This document shows positions 19,664 to 29,014 of a DNA stretch of 64,000 nt, piece by piece. A program made the position numbers and the translations under genes. The notes beneath the pieces were generated by a model. It was given only the letters and a program-made list of their open reading frames with translations. It made no database searches and was not told where the DNA came from. Each line of letters starts with the position of its first letter. Within the stretch, counting starts at the first letter, position 1. This DNA comes from Antricoccus suffuscus (GTDB taxonomy: Bacteria; Actinomycetota; Actinomycetes; Mycobacteriales; Antricoccaceae): assembly GCF_003003235.1 (NCBI RefSeq), contig NZ_PVUE01000005.1, forward strand, positions 1-64,000, written 5' to 3'.

Positions 19664-19740
19664 CTTGTGTCACCGACCATGCTCTTGTGTCACCGACCTC
19701 GGTGACACAAGGCCACAAGCCATGACACAAGCGGGGCCGG
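19664..19740. repeat. 77-bp interspersed repeat, copy B
   Basis: Direct-orientation copy of the element at 18567-18643, identical at 75 of 77 positions. It lies between the AbiEi/DUF559-like gene and the BioD-like gene. It contains the same perfect palindrome centred on CCGACCTCGG. Confidence 0.9.
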
Positions 19741-19777
19741 GACGGCGAGTCGAACCGGTAAGCGGGTCGCAGAGCGA

Positions 19778-20293
19778 CTAGTCGAACCAGGTGACCGAGT
19801 GGGCTTGAAAGTCGTCCGGCTCCATTGCCGCACAACCCAGCGGTAACGCACCGATCACCGGTACGCCGGTGATCGTCTGGAGGAACTCCTTCGCCTCGGT
19901 GCGTGCAGATTCCTCGACCGGGGCGTCATCCAGGACCAACCCGTCGAGCGGCACCTCGAGAATGTCACGCAGCGCCTCGACGACCTCGAGTGCGCGGTCG
20001 GTGTCCCGCCCGACGGCGAGATTCATCGTCACGTCGATGTCGAGGCGGCGGGCGGCGCGGTAGACCCGTTGCACCGTCGTCATGTCGTCGGCCGGCTCGG
20101 CGAAGTAGACGACAACCAGGTCGGTGTCTTCGAGTTGGCGGCGTACGGCGTCGGCAAACGCGTCCGGCGCGACCGCCGTGTCGTTGATCTCGCCCAGATT
20201 GACCCTTACCCCTCGTCTCCCCGCGGCCGCCGCCATCGCCGCGCCGACCAGGGGCGCGTGGCCGCCACCGGGTGCTACCAAAACCAACGTCAT
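19778..20293 (-). CDS. BioD-like protein with degenerate P-loop
   Basis: A 171-residue protein of uncertain function. The C-terminus (GVPVIGALPLGCAAMEPDDFQAHSVTWFD) resembles the end of dethiobiotin synthetases. The start (LVLVAPGGGHAPLVGAAMAAAAGRRGVRV) sits where BioD has its GTDTGVGKT P-loop, but the Lys and Thr are missing, so normal ATP binding is unlikely. The protein is also shorter than BioD (about 220-240). It stands alone, divergent from the kinase gene. It may be a repurposed paralogue; family assignment is tentative. Confidence 0.5.
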   Translation of the reverse strand: MTLVLVAPGGGHAPLVGAAMAAAAGRRGVRVNLGEINDTAVAPDAFADAVRRQLEDTDLVVVYFAEPADDMTTVQRVYRAARRLDIDVTMNLAVGRDTDRALEVVEALRDILEVPLDGLVLDDAPVEESARTEAKEFLQTITGVPVIGALPLGCAAMEPDDFQAHSVTWFD

Positions 20294-20444
20294 CGCGCTG
20301 ACTCCCAACGTGTCGCCGTACTCGCAGTAGCCATCGTGTCATTTCGAGGCGAAGGTCAACCAAACGGGCTCCGCGTGCGTCGTACGTCGGTGGGCCGGAG
20401 ATTCCCACTACGATCTCCCCTATCACCGACGGATTGGGATCCGC

Positions 20445-22025
20445 GTGCAACCAGAAGTCATCGCCAACCGCTATCGGATCGCCGCAGCGATCGGTCGCGG
20501 CGGCATGGGCACGGTCTGGCTGTGTCTCGACGAAGTCCTCGGGCGCCGGGTCGCGGTCAAGCAGATCGGCGACGTTCCCGGCGATGAGACCGACGGCGTC
20601 GTACGCGCGATGCGTGAAGCTCGGCTCGCGGCGTCCCTGAACCATCCCAACGCCGTTTCGGTGTACGACGTCGTCGAGCACGACGGTCGGCCGTGGCTCG
20701 TCATGGAGTACGTCGAGGCGAAAAACCTGGCTCAGGTGATCACCCAGTACGGCCGGCTGCCGGTCGAACGGGCGGCGGCCATCGCGGCGCAGGTCGCGGA
20801 CGCTCTTGCGGCGGCGCATCGGGCCGGAATCGTGCACCGTGACGTCAAGCCGAGCAACATCCTCGTCGATGTACGCGGTCACGCGAAGATCACCGACTTC
20901 GGCATTGCCCGAGGGCACAGCGATCCGCAGCTCACACGTACCGGCATGTTGACCGGTACGCCGGCGTACTTCTCGCCAGAACTGGCGCGCGGTAAGGCAT
21001 CGTCCGCGGCATCGGACGTCTGGGCGCTCGGCGCGACGATCTATCACGCCATCGAAGGTGAACCGCCGTACGGCCTGTCCGAGAACACCATCAGCACGCT
21101 CTACCGGATCGGCAGCGAGCAGCCGCGTCCACCACAGCACGCAGGCGCGCTACGACCTGCGCTCGACCGCATGCTCGATCCCGATCTCTCGACCCGCTGG
21201 CACATGCCAGAGGCCGCCCGGCGTTTGGCCGAGATTGCCTGGGGCTCAGGCGCAGTAGCCAACGACACGGGCGACCGTACTAACCTCATCAGCCTGGGTC
21301 CGGCGTACGGCGTGGCCGAATCGCAGTCGGCCGGGTCAATGACACCGGCGACCGCGTCACCCGTCACTCCGCCGTCCGGCCCGCGGCCGGCGTACCCACT
21401 TGGGCCAACGTCCGATGCGCCTAAGAAGCACTCATCGGCGCTACTCATCACGGTGTTCGCCATCGTCCTCGCGGCAATCGTCGCGGTCGGCGGCTACGTC
21501 ATCATCAGTCACAACAAGACGACGCATGCGGCCGGCAACTCCACATCGGGCACGAAGTCACCGAACGCATCACCATCAAATAAGCCTGACCCGTCGCAGT
21601 CAGCCGATCCGCAGAAGACGTCAGCGTCGTCCGCGACCACCTCGACGGCCAGTAGTTCGCAGCAGCCGTCAGAGTCGCAAAAGCCGTCTGCACCACCTGA
21701 TCCCGGTGCCGCGATGGACGGATTCGTCTCGATGTACTACGGCTTGCTTCCCGCCGACCCGACCGGCGCGTTCAACTATCTCGCGCCCAGCATGCAGAAA
21801 AATGGCGGGCTGAGCGGCTACAAGAAGTTCTGGGCGACGATTGCTTCAGTCAGCGTGTCCAACGCGAAGGCCGATCCTGCGGCGGGAAAGGTCACCTTCG
21901 ACATCGTCTACCACCGCCTCGACGGCACGACGCTGTCCCAGCAGCAGGTATTCACGCTCACCCCGAACGGCGACACCTTCAAGATCACGGCCACCGCCGT
22001 ACCGCAGATCTACTCCGACAACTGA
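20445..22025 (+). CDS. Membrane Ser/Thr protein kinase (PknB/Hanks type)
   Basis: A 526-residue receptor-type kinase. The Gly-rich loop GRGGMG is at 18-22, the ATP-binding Lys is in VAVKQ (about 39), the catalytic loop HRDVKPSN begins at 131 and DFG is at 151-153. A Pro-rich juxtamembrane stretch leads to one membrane helix (331-355) and an extracellular region: a Ser/Thr/Pro-rich linker, then a small domain of about 100 residues that looks NTF2-like. There are no PASTA repeats, so it probably does not sense muropeptides like PknB. The start is GTG. It is divergent from the BioD-like gene. Confidence 0.92.
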   Translation: MQPEVIANRYRIAAAIGRGGMGTVWLCLDEVLGRRVAVKQIGDVPGDETDGVVRAMREARLAASLNHPNAVSVYDVVEHDGRPWLVMEYVEAKNLAQVITQYGRLPVERAAAIAAQVADALAAAHRAGIVHRDVKPSNILVDVRGHAKITDFGIARGHSDPQLTRTGMLTGTPAYFSPELARGKASSAASDVWALGATIYHAIEGEPPYGLSENTISTLYRIGSEQPRPPQHAGALRPALDRMLDPDLSTRWHMPEAARRLAEIAWGSGAVANDTGDRTNLISLGPAYGVAESQSAGSMTPATASPVTPPSGPRPAYPLGPTSDAPKKHSSALLITVFAIVLAAIVAVGGYVIISHNKTTHAAGNSTSGTKSPNASPSNKPDPSQSADPQKTSASSATTSTASSSQQPSESQKPSAPPDPGAAMDGFVSMYYGLLPADPTGAFNYLAPSMQKNGGLSGYKKFWATIASVSVSNAKADPAAGKVTFDIVYHRLDGTTLSQQQVFTLTPNGDTFKITATAVPQIYSDN

Positions 22026-22215
22026 TCGACGTACGCCAGGTGAGCGAAAGTTTGAAACCCACATGAGAAGCCTCGAATCCGAGCCGCTCGTAAGACCGAT
22101 GGGCATCCTTCCGACTGGCATCCGAGGTCAACTGCACCAGCTCGGCGCCGACCACGCGAGCCTCATCGATGGCCCACTGAACTAACAGCGTAGCCAGGCC
22201 CGCAGACCGCTTCAA
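21985..22215 (-). pseudogene. GNAT acetyltransferase remnant (C-terminal part only)
   Basis: About 58 codons (22042-22215) read like the C-terminal half of a GNAT N-acetyltransferase: AGLATLLVQWAIDEARVVGA (acetyl-CoA motif A), then LVQLTSDASRKDAHRSYERL and GFEASHVGFKLSL. The N-terminal part of about 90 residues is absent; the recognisable sequence begins directly at the stop codon of the DUF2075 gene. I infer truncation by insertion or deletion at this junction. Whether the remnant is still translated (there is a TTG overlapping the preceding stop) is unknown. Confidence 0.7.
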
Positions 22216-24062
22216 GGAATCAACGACTCAAGGAGTGACTGGGTCTCCGGATCCGTGGAATAGACGATCGCTCCTCGCATGCCACGGGTAAGAAGGACCT
22301 TGTAGGTGTTTCGAACCGCGCGATCGAAATCACTCACCGTTCCTCGTTTGACCGCGCTGTCTCGGCTTCCGTCCGGTTGCGCAACCCAACGATCGGTCCG
22401 CCAGACCAGATCCGGGCCCATGATCACACCCGCGTAGTCGTACTCGAAGCCTTGCGCGGTGTAGACGCAACCGACTTGTTCGAAGCCTGCAGGATCAGTC
22501 GCCCAGTACGGCGTTCCTGGCGCGCCCGCGTGCGATGTGTCCTTCTTATTGTTCCAGGGACGTTGCCAATCCCCAATGACCACGTCCGGGACAAGGCCAC
22601 CGTCTTTGATCGGGTCGCTCCAACGCCAGCAGTACCCCGCGGCCATCCGCGCACCATAGCCACGCGTCAGGTAGGACCGGAGACGGTCTTCCATTGGGCT
22701 CGGCGACTGCGCGAGTAATAGCGAAAAAGACTCGTCCCCCTCCCACTCGATGGGTCCGCCTTCTTCGAGACCAAGCAGCCGTAGCACCCAGTTCTCGTAG
22801 GCTCGGCTCCCGCCGCAACGAAACTGCCCATCAAGCTCGATGACTCGCGTCTCAAGTCCTGCGGCCCGCGCCGCGACCCGAATATCTTGGACTGTTCCAA
22901 TCTCGCCCGGCCGGACGACCTGATGCTCGTCGAGCATGAATACCGGGACTCGTGCGGCATCGATTAGCTCAGCGACCTGCAGCTTGCCGGTGCGCATTTC
23001 GGCCTTCGTGTAGCGGTTCGCCGATGTTTCCCGCAGGCGGTGCGCTTCGTCGCACAGCAGCACGTCGATCCCATTCGGCGCGGCGTCAACGAACTGGTTG
23101 AAGTACTTGAACATGCCTTGCACCCGTGGTGCCCGTGAGCCGGCCACGCGGCGCAGCGTCTTAGTGAATGCACTCGATCCGGTCGCATGTAGCGCGGTCA
23201 TTCCCCGACGCGATAACTCACCAAGCAGGGACAACGCGATCACACTCTTGCCGGAACCAGGACCGCCAGAAATCACGATGACTTCCTTTGTGTTTTGTGC
23301 ATAAGAACGCTCGATCGCGCGCATCACCAATGCGTACGCCGTTTGCTGCTCGTCCAACAGCACGAACTGCTCGCGACGCTGCACCTCGTCCGCAGCAAGG
23401 GCCATCAGCTGCTTGCTCGGCCGGATCGCCGAGGTAAGGAGCTCATCGGCCACATCAGCAGCAGGATCAGGCGCCAACCGGGTCCGCAGATACGTCTGAA
23501 ACGCGCCGCGCTTCTGGCCGGTAAACATCATGCTCAACGACGTCTCGGGAAGCCTCCAGAGGCTGCCGATATCGAGGTCAGTCGCGTTGTGGAGGTACGC
23601 AACACCGGAGACATTCTGCGGATCCCCGCCAAGGGCGCCAACAAAATCCGTCAGATGGATGCAGTAGCGGCGCACCTGCTCCATCGGATGCAGCCTCTCG
23701 CCGAAGCCATCGAGAGTCACCACATCGTCTGTGTCGTCGAGCAGCTGGGCGCTGGTCCACTGCTTGAGTTCGACGACAACGTACGACGGCTTCCGCGACT
23801 TCGGGTGCCGTCCGCACAGGACTACGTCGGCACGCTTACTCGTCAGCGGGAGTTGGTACTCCACTAAAGCCTCGACGCTCTCTAACCCAGCGTCCATGAG
23901 GTCCGCGGCAAGGATTCTCAGGCTTCGCTCCCACGAGCGAATCTCAGCCGGCGACGCGCGTCTTCCGAGCTTGTATCGATACTGCTCCGACAACACGGCG
24001 ACGAGTGACCCGGCCTCTATCTGTGCATACATACGCGCGACGGATCCGCGAAAAAGCGGCAC
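22212..24062 (-). CDS. DUF2075 family protein, nuclease-helicase-like
   Basis: A 616-residue protein. The N-terminal region (about 60-105) has the spacing of a PD-(D/E)XK nuclease (VEYQLPLTSKRADVVL, then VVVELKQW). It is followed by a superfamily-1-like NTPase: Walker A GGPGSGKS at 266-273, Walker B DVLLCDEAHR at 333-342, FMLDEHQV, an ELDGQFRCGG motif and a C-terminal VYTAQGFEYDYAGVI plus LLTRGMRGAIVY. Family members usually begin LxxGSV, supporting the GTG start (MPLFRGSV). It is isolated, abuts a GNAT remnant on one side and a 21-bp repeat on the other, and looks acquired. A role in nucleic-acid processing or phage defence is inference. Confidence 0.85.
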   Translation of the reverse strand: MPLFRGSVARMYAQIEAGSLVAVLSEQYRYKLGRRASPAEIRSWERSLRILAADLMDAGLESVEALVEYQLPLTSKRADVVLCGRHPKSRKPSYVVVELKQWTSAQLLDDTDDVVTLDGFGERLHPMEQVRRYCIHLTDFVGALGGDPQNVSGVAYLHNATDLDIGSLWRLPETSLSMMFTGQKRGAFQTYLRTRLAPDPAADVADELLTSAIRPSKQLMALAADEVQRREQFVLLDEQQTAYALVMRAIERSYAQNTKEVIVISGGPGSGKSVIALSLLGELSRRGMTALHATGSSAFTKTLRRVAGSRAPRVQGMFKYFNQFVDAAPNGIDVLLCDEAHRLRETSANRYTKAEMRTGKLQVAELIDAARVPVFMLDEHQVVRPGEIGTVQDIRVAARAAGLETRVIELDGQFRCGGSRAYENWVLRLLGLEEGGPIEWEGDESFSLLLAQSPSPMEDRLRSYLTRGYGARMAAGYCWRWSDPIKDGGLVPDVVIGDWQRPWNNKKDTSHAGAPGTPYWATDPAGFEQVGCVYTAQGFEYDYAGVIMGPDLVWRTDRWVAQPDGSRDSAVKRGTVSDFDRAVRNTYKVLLTRGMRGAIVYSTDPETQSLLESLIP

Positions 24063-24226
24063 GACAACCCCAGGAAGACAGCAAAGACTTCCCGCTCGGG
24101 TGGAGACTTGTCAGTGGACGCGCCTGTCGGGCCGCAGCGGACTTACAGGGCGACAGTATCGGTGTGCGAACCGGGATGCGCACTGGGCTCGCCGCCCGTT
24201 GCCAACACGATGCGACAGAAACAAGT

Positions 24227-24270
24227 CGTGACGGATCGCCCACCATAAGTGACGGATGGCGGTTGGGTGG
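24227..24270. repeat. 21-bp repeat, two degenerate units
   Basis: GTGACGGATC and GTGACGGATG cores begin 21 bp apart (GACGGAT at 24230 and 24251). This matches the period and core of the arrays at 4691-4770 and inside the LCP gene. It lies between the DUF2075 gene and the CMD-family gene. Confidence 0.8.
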
Positions 24271-24282
24271 CACACTCGGGGC

Positions 24283-24870
24283 ATGACTACTCCCCCGGTG
24301 CTCACACCGATCCCCGAAGCCGATCTCACCGATGAGCAGCGCGCGCTCTACGACGCGATCCTCGACGGCCGCAAGCCGATCAGCAAGAACACCTCGCTGA
24401 CCGCCGACAAGGGCGAGCTGCGCGGCCCGTTCGATCCGCTGCTGCGCGCGCCGAAGGTCGGGCACGCCGTGCAGCAGCTTGGTCTCGCGCTGCGGCACCA
24501 GACGGACCTCCCGCCGGCGGCCACCGAGACGGCGATCCTGACCGCCGCGATCCATCACGAGGCGGAGTTCGAGTGGTACGCGCACGCCAACATCGTGCGC
24601 ACGCGCAAGCTCATCACCGAAGAGGACATCGACCGGATCCGCAAGAACACCCAACCCGAAGAGGCGGACGCCGCACTCGCCTGGAAGGCCGCGACCGCGT
24701 TGCTGAAGATGAAACCTCTCGATGCGCAGCTCGTCAGCGAAGTCACCGATCGATGGGGGGAACAAGGTCTCGTCGAGCTCACCTGCATGGTCGGCCATTA
24801 CACGCATCTGGCGTTGCTGATGCACGCCCTCAACATCACCCCGCCGGTGCCGTCGGACATGCGGGGCTAG
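24283..24870 (+). CDS. Carboxymuconolactone decarboxylase (CMD/AhpD-like) family protein
   Basis: A 195-residue helical protein of the CMD family. The central part RGPFDPLLRAPKVGHAVQQLGLALRHQTDLPPAATETAILTAA matches the family core, followed by EFEWYAHANIVRTRKL. There is no CxxC, so it is not a typical AhpD peroxidase; members without it are often lactone-decarboxylase-like or of unknown function. The start is the ATG of MTTPPVL, just after the 21-bp repeats. It is convergent with the acyl-CoA synthetase remnant. Confidence 0.85.
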   Translation: MTTPPVLTPIPEADLTDEQRALYDAILDGRKPISKNTSLTADKGELRGPFDPLLRAPKVGHAVQQLGLALRHQTDLPPAATETAILTAAIHHEAEFEWYAHANIVRTRKLITEEDIDRIRKNTQPEEADAALAWKAATALLKMKPLDAQLVSEVTDRWGEQGLVELTCMVGHYTHLALLMHALNITPPVPSDMRG

Positions 24871-24880
24871 CAGAACCCAT

Positions 24881-26544
24881 TTAGTGCTGGCGAAGTTCGG
24901 CCGTGCGTTCCTTGCGCAGAATGTAGCGCTGCACCTTGCCGCTAGGCGTCTTCGGCAGCTCGGCGACGTAATGCACGACCCGAGGGTAGGCGTGCGCGGC
25001 GAACTTCGTCTTCACCAGTGACTGGAGCTCCCCAGTCAGATCGTCACTGCCGGAGACCCCAGTCGCGAGTACGACGTACGCCTCTAGAACCTCGCCACGC
25101 AGTTCGTCCGGTACGCCGACGACGGCACACTCAGCGACGGCGTCGTGCATGGCGAGCACGCTCTCGACCTCGAACGGGCCGATCCGGTAGCCGGCCATGA
25201 TGATCACGTCGTCATCGCGACTGGAGAAGTAGAAGTGCCCGTCGGCGTCCTTGCTGCCCGCGTCGCCGGTGAGGTACCAACGCCCGTCGGCGCTGTACCG
25301 CTCCCGCGTCTTCTCCGACGAATTGAGGTAACCGGTGAACCACATCATCGGGCTCGCCGTCGTGTCGATGGCAACCCGGCCGGCGGTTCCGGCAGGCGCG
25401 ATCTCGTCGGAGCCGTCGAGGAGTACTTCGGCGCCCAGCCGGGAATCGGGCGTCCCATCGACCCGGGTCGCACGTCTTCACGGAGCCCGTCGGCCCAGCA
25501 GTTGCAGATCATCATTCCCTGCTCGGTCTGCCCGTAGTGGTCGCGCACCGTCGTACCCAACTTCTCCTGCGCCCAGGTGATCACGTCCGGCGTCAGCGGC
25601 TCCCCGGCCGACGATGCGCGGCGCAGTGATACGCCCTCAGGAATCGGCGTCGGGTCGTTACGCAGAGCTCGATAAACCGTTGGGGCGCCGGCAAAGTTGG
25701 TCACCCCAAATTTGTCCATGACCGCCCACGACAGGGCTGGCGAGAAGCCCGCGTGCAGCAGGATGCTGGGCTGCCCGATCGCCAGCGGACCGGCAATCGC
25801 ATAAAACAGCCCATAGGCCCAGCCCGGATCGGCGGCGTTCCAGAACGTGTCGGAGCGTCGTAGGTCGACCGCGAACTCGAGGTACGAGTGGATCGACGCC
25901 AGCGCGCGCACCGGGATCGGCACGCCCTTCGGTACGCCGGTCGTCCCTGACGTAAACAGCAGGATCAGTGGCGCGTCGCCGCCGGTGATGCATGCCTCGT
26001 TGCCCGGGGAGTCCACGTCGTACGACGCCATCAACTCGCTGAAGGAACGCTCGCCGTCCGCCACCGCGCCGACGACGACGGTCGTCCAGTCACCGTCCGG
26101 CATGTCCTCGCTCGGCGCCAGCTTGGGCTTCTGGTCCTCGTCCACGATGACAACCTTGGCCTCGCTGGCAGTGAGCCGCAGCGCGATCGCCGGCGCCGCG
26201 AACGCGGTAAACAGCGGGACGTGTACGGCGCCGCGCCGCCAGATTCCCAGCAATGCCACCACGAGTGCCTCGGATTTGCCCATCAGTACGCCGACGGCGT
26301 CGCCTTGCTCGACGCCGAGGTCCGCGAGCGCCGCGGCAAAGATCCGCGACTTGTCGCGCAGTTCGCCGTACGTGATGTCCTTGGCAGAGAGGTTGGGCTC
26401 GACGAGCGTGAAGGCCACCGCATCCGCCGGATGCCGGTCGCAGAGCAGTTCTGCCGCGCAGGCCTGCGGATCGCCGTACTCCTCCAGCAGGTCGCGCACG
26501 CGCACATCAAAATCGATCCCATTGGTTGGTATATCGGCGGTCAT
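24881..26544 (-). pseudogene. Acyl-CoA synthetase (AMP-forming) with a single-base frameshift
   Basis: The two parts of one adenylate-forming ligase lie in different frames. The N-terminal part (from the ATG of MTADIPTN) carries LLFTSGTTGVPKG and the DHYGQTE motif. The C-terminal part carries WYLTGDAGSKDADG, SRDDDVIIMAGYRIGP and TPSGKVQRYILR. The switch is at about 25430-25440, in the run GGCTGGGCGCCGAAG. One missing base there changes PGWAAEVLLDG to PGWAPKYSS. Restoring it gives 554 residues, a normal length for an acetyl/medium-chain type synthetase. Either the gene is broken or there is a sequence error. Confidence 0.88.
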
Positions 26545-26736
26545 ATTGTCGTCCCCTCTCGGCGCAGCGCTGAGCAACACACGCGTGAGGGAACAGTATC
26601 TGTTGTTCGACATGCCTGAAAGGCTGGATCCGACGCCTATCATCGATCGCCGAACTATGCTCTAGTGACGAAAAACCGCTCACCATTCGACTCTGCCGGG
26701 CACTTGCCACTATCGACACGAATGAAGGTCATCGAG

Positions 26737-27519
26737 ATGACGCATAACGAGCATGACGCAAACCAGGGACAGCCGCAGCCGTACCCGCCGCAGCCCGGTG
26801 CGCCACAACCCGCCGGATATCAGCCGCCCCCGTCCGAGCAGACCACCGCCTACCCGGTCTCGGACCGGCCGAACGTTCCAGGCGACGAGGCAGACCGCAC
26901 GTCCTACATGCCGACGTCGAGTACGTCGGACCCATACGAGTTCAAAGATCCGATCACCGGCGGGCCGGCAGACCACTCGTTCGAGCCGCCCGTGTCCACG
27001 CCCGAACCGCAGGTCGCCGGCGCGCGTATGTCGAAGTTCGGCGGCTACCTGCTCGGGCTTGTCCGGATCCTGCTGGGCTGGCAGTTTCTATGGGCATTCC
27101 TGGACAAGACGTTCGGGTTCGGTCGCTCAACGGCGAGCGGCGACGCGTGGATCCACGGCGGCCGACCGACCGCGGCCTACCTAGCAGGAGTCACCGGTCC
27201 GAAGTCCGATAACCCGTTCAAGTCGTTCTTCAAGATCTTCGAGGGACACGCCTGGGCGGACTGGGTCTTCATGGTCGGACTTGTCGGCATCGGTCTCTGC
27301 CTCATGGTTGGGCTCGGGATGTGGATCGCGTGCATTGCCGGCGCCGTGCTGCTTCTCCTCATGTACGCCGCCTCATGGCCGATCGCGCAAAACCCGTTCC
27401 TGGATGAGCACCTGCTCAACGCGATCATCCTCATCGCGCTGCTGGCCTGCAACGCAGGCGCCTATCTCGGTCTCGGCAAGCGGTGGAAACACCGGGTACG
27501 TCGTACCGCGACCGTCTAG
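26737..27519 (+). CDS. DoxX-like membrane protein with Pro-rich N-terminus
   Basis: A 260-residue protein. The first 110 residues or so are hydrophilic and Pro/Gln-rich (QPQPYPPQPGAPQPAGYQ), probably a cytoplasmic tail. Four hydrophobic segments follow, arranged as in DoxX/DoxD-type proteins (LVRILLGWQFLWAFLDKTFG first, then WADWVFMVGLVGIGLCLMVG and two more). DoxX-like proteins associate with respiratory or redox functions but the role here is unknown. The ATG of MTHNEHD is chosen because GAAGG precedes it by 8 nt. Confidence 0.75.
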   Translation: MTHNEHDANQGQPQPYPPQPGAPQPAGYQPPPSEQTTAYPVSDRPNVPGDEADRTSYMPTSSTSDPYEFKDPITGGPADHSFEPPVSTPEPQVAGARMSKFGGYLLGLVRILLGWQFLWAFLDKTFGFGRSTASGDAWIHGGRPTAAYLAGVTGPKSDNPFKSFFKIFEGHAWADWVFMVGLVGIGLCLMVGLGMWIACIAGAVLLLLMYAASWPIAQNPFLDEHLLNAIILIALLACNAGAYLGLGKRWKHRVRRTATV

Positions 27520-27544
27520 CGTTCGTTAGTTGTAGCGCGGAAGA

Positions 27545-28804
27545 CTATTTTGCCGACGGGATGTTGAAGCTCTTGGCTTCGGGCGACTCGTTCAGTTCTT
27601 GCACGATCTTCAGCGAGCCTTTGGCGGCCGGGTCGACCTGCTCGACGAACGTGGACCGAGTCGCGACGTCGCCCTGCTTCGAGTAGTCCAGAGGCGCGGT
27701 GAGCCCTTGGGTGTCGACCTTGATCTTGCGCGCGGCCGTCATGAGTCCCTGGCGGGTCATGTCTTTGTCTTTGCAGGCGCGCTCAAGGACCGCTTGGTAG
27801 GCCAGCCCGAATGAGTAGCCGATGTTGATTCCATCCTGTTCGGGATCCTTGTACTTCGCCTCGTACTCCTTAGCGATCTTCTGGGTGATCGGCTTGTTCG
27901 CGTCAAACGGGGCGATGAAAGTGCCGCGGTAGTAGTGGCCGAGCGCGCTCTTCGCGGGGGTCTGCAACAGAGTCGGATCAAACGTGGGGTTGACCCCAAT
28001 CAGAGGCAGAGCGCCGAGACCCTGGGCGGCCATCTGCGTCGCCGCGGAGCCCATCTGCACCGGCGTGGTGGTGACCAAAACGGCCGAGACCCCTTTGCTC
28101 TTCAACTGCGTGATCGCCGAGGACATGTCGTTGTTGTCGCCGGTCACCTGGATCGGCACCAGTGTCTGGTTGTGCGACGCGACGTAGTGCTGCGCGCCGA
28201 GCAGACCGTCCCCGCCGTACTCACCGGTGATGTAGATGATCCCGAGCTTGTCGCCGTCCTTGATCAGGCCCTGCTTCTGGACGTAGCTCATCGCGTTGAT
28301 CATCTCGATGGCGTACGTCGAACCCACCTGAAGGATCGCCGGCGACGCGAGGTTGCCGGTCGCCCAGGACGCCGGGATGGAGAGCATGTTGTCGCTGAGG
28401 ATCTGCGACTTCAGTGCGGCGACGATCGGCGAGCCCAGCACCTGCAGCATTCCGACGAGGTTGCCCTTCATTGCGGCGTACAGGGTGACCGCCTTCTCGG
28501 CGTTGTAACCGTCGTCGCGGGTCTCGATCTTGATCTGGCGTCCGCACACTCCACCGGCGGCGTTGACGTCGTCCGCCCACAGTTCGCTTCCCTCGGCCTG
28601 GGCAATACCGATGACCTTGAAAACGCCGGACTCGTCGACCAGCATGCCGAGATTGATCGTGCTGTCCGTGACGCCGAAGTCGGTCTTGATCCCGCCCTTG
28701 CTGCTCTTCTGCGCACCGGTGCTTCCGCCCTTGGTGCTGCACCCAGCCACTGAGAGTGTCAGCGCTATGGCACCTGCCATGACGGCGGTTGAGATTTTCC
28801 GCAT
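27545..28804 (-). CDS. Branched-chain-amino-acid-type ABC substrate-binding lipoprotein
   Basis: A type-I periplasmic binding protein of the LivK family, 419 residues. The signal peptide ends in the lipobox VAGC (Cys22). INLGMLVDESGVF, ADDVNAAGGVCGRQIKI and GYNAEKAV are typical of the Leu/Ile/Val-binding fold. Despite the family name, members bind diverse ligands including aromatic acids and amides. No permease or ATPase gene is adjacent, so it must work with a transporter encoded elsewhere or act in sensing. It is convergent with the DoxX-like gene. Confidence 0.9.
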   Translation of the reverse strand: MRKISTAVMAGAIALTLSVAGCSTKGGSTGAQKSSKGGIKTDFGVTDSTINLGMLVDESGVFKVIGIAQAEGSELWADDVNAAGGVCGRQIKIETRDDGYNAEKAVTLYAAMKGNLVGMLQVLGSPIVAALKSQILSDNMLSIPASWATGNLASPAILQVGSTYAIEMINAMSYVQKQGLIKDGDKLGIIYITGEYGGDGLLGAQHYVASHNQTLVPIQVTGDNNDMSSAITQLKSKGVSAVLVTTTPVQMGSAATQMAAQGLGALPLIGVNPTFDPTLLQTPAKSALGHYYRGTFIAPFDANKPITQKIAKEYEAKYKDPEQDGINIGYSFGLAYQAVLERACKDKDMTRQGLMTAARKIKVDTQGLTAPLDYSKQGDVATRSTFVEQVDPAAKGSLKIVQELNESPEAKSFNIPSAK

Positions 28805-29014
28805 GAATACACACCCCTTCGCCCGCGTGCGAAGAAGCCCGCTCCCGTTAACTAATCAGGGTTCTCGCAACGCGTCGGCATCTTCGATATTCGCAGAAAA
28901 TCCCCTATGCGAAGGCAGATAGCACCGGACGAGGGGTGAATTGCAACCTTCGTTAAATGCACATTTGCTGCGCGTGCCAGGATGCGCTATTCGTTAACGC
29001 CAAGCGAATGCGGT

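Noticed and set aside
19745-19765. GAGTCGAACC looks like the complement of a tRNA T-loop
   Set aside because: The flanking bases do not form a T-stem, and no acceptor, D or anticodon arm fits around it.
20445-22025. Ser/Thr kinase as an anti-phage kinase (Stk2-like)
   Set aside because: It has a membrane helix and an extracellular domain like ordinary receptor kinases and no adjacent defence gene, so a signalling role is more likely.
24063-24226. Search for the missing N-terminal half of the GNAT gene on the far side of the DUF2075 gene
   Set aside because: No reading frame here resembles a GNAT N-terminus, so a simple insertion that split one gene into two surviving halves is not supported.
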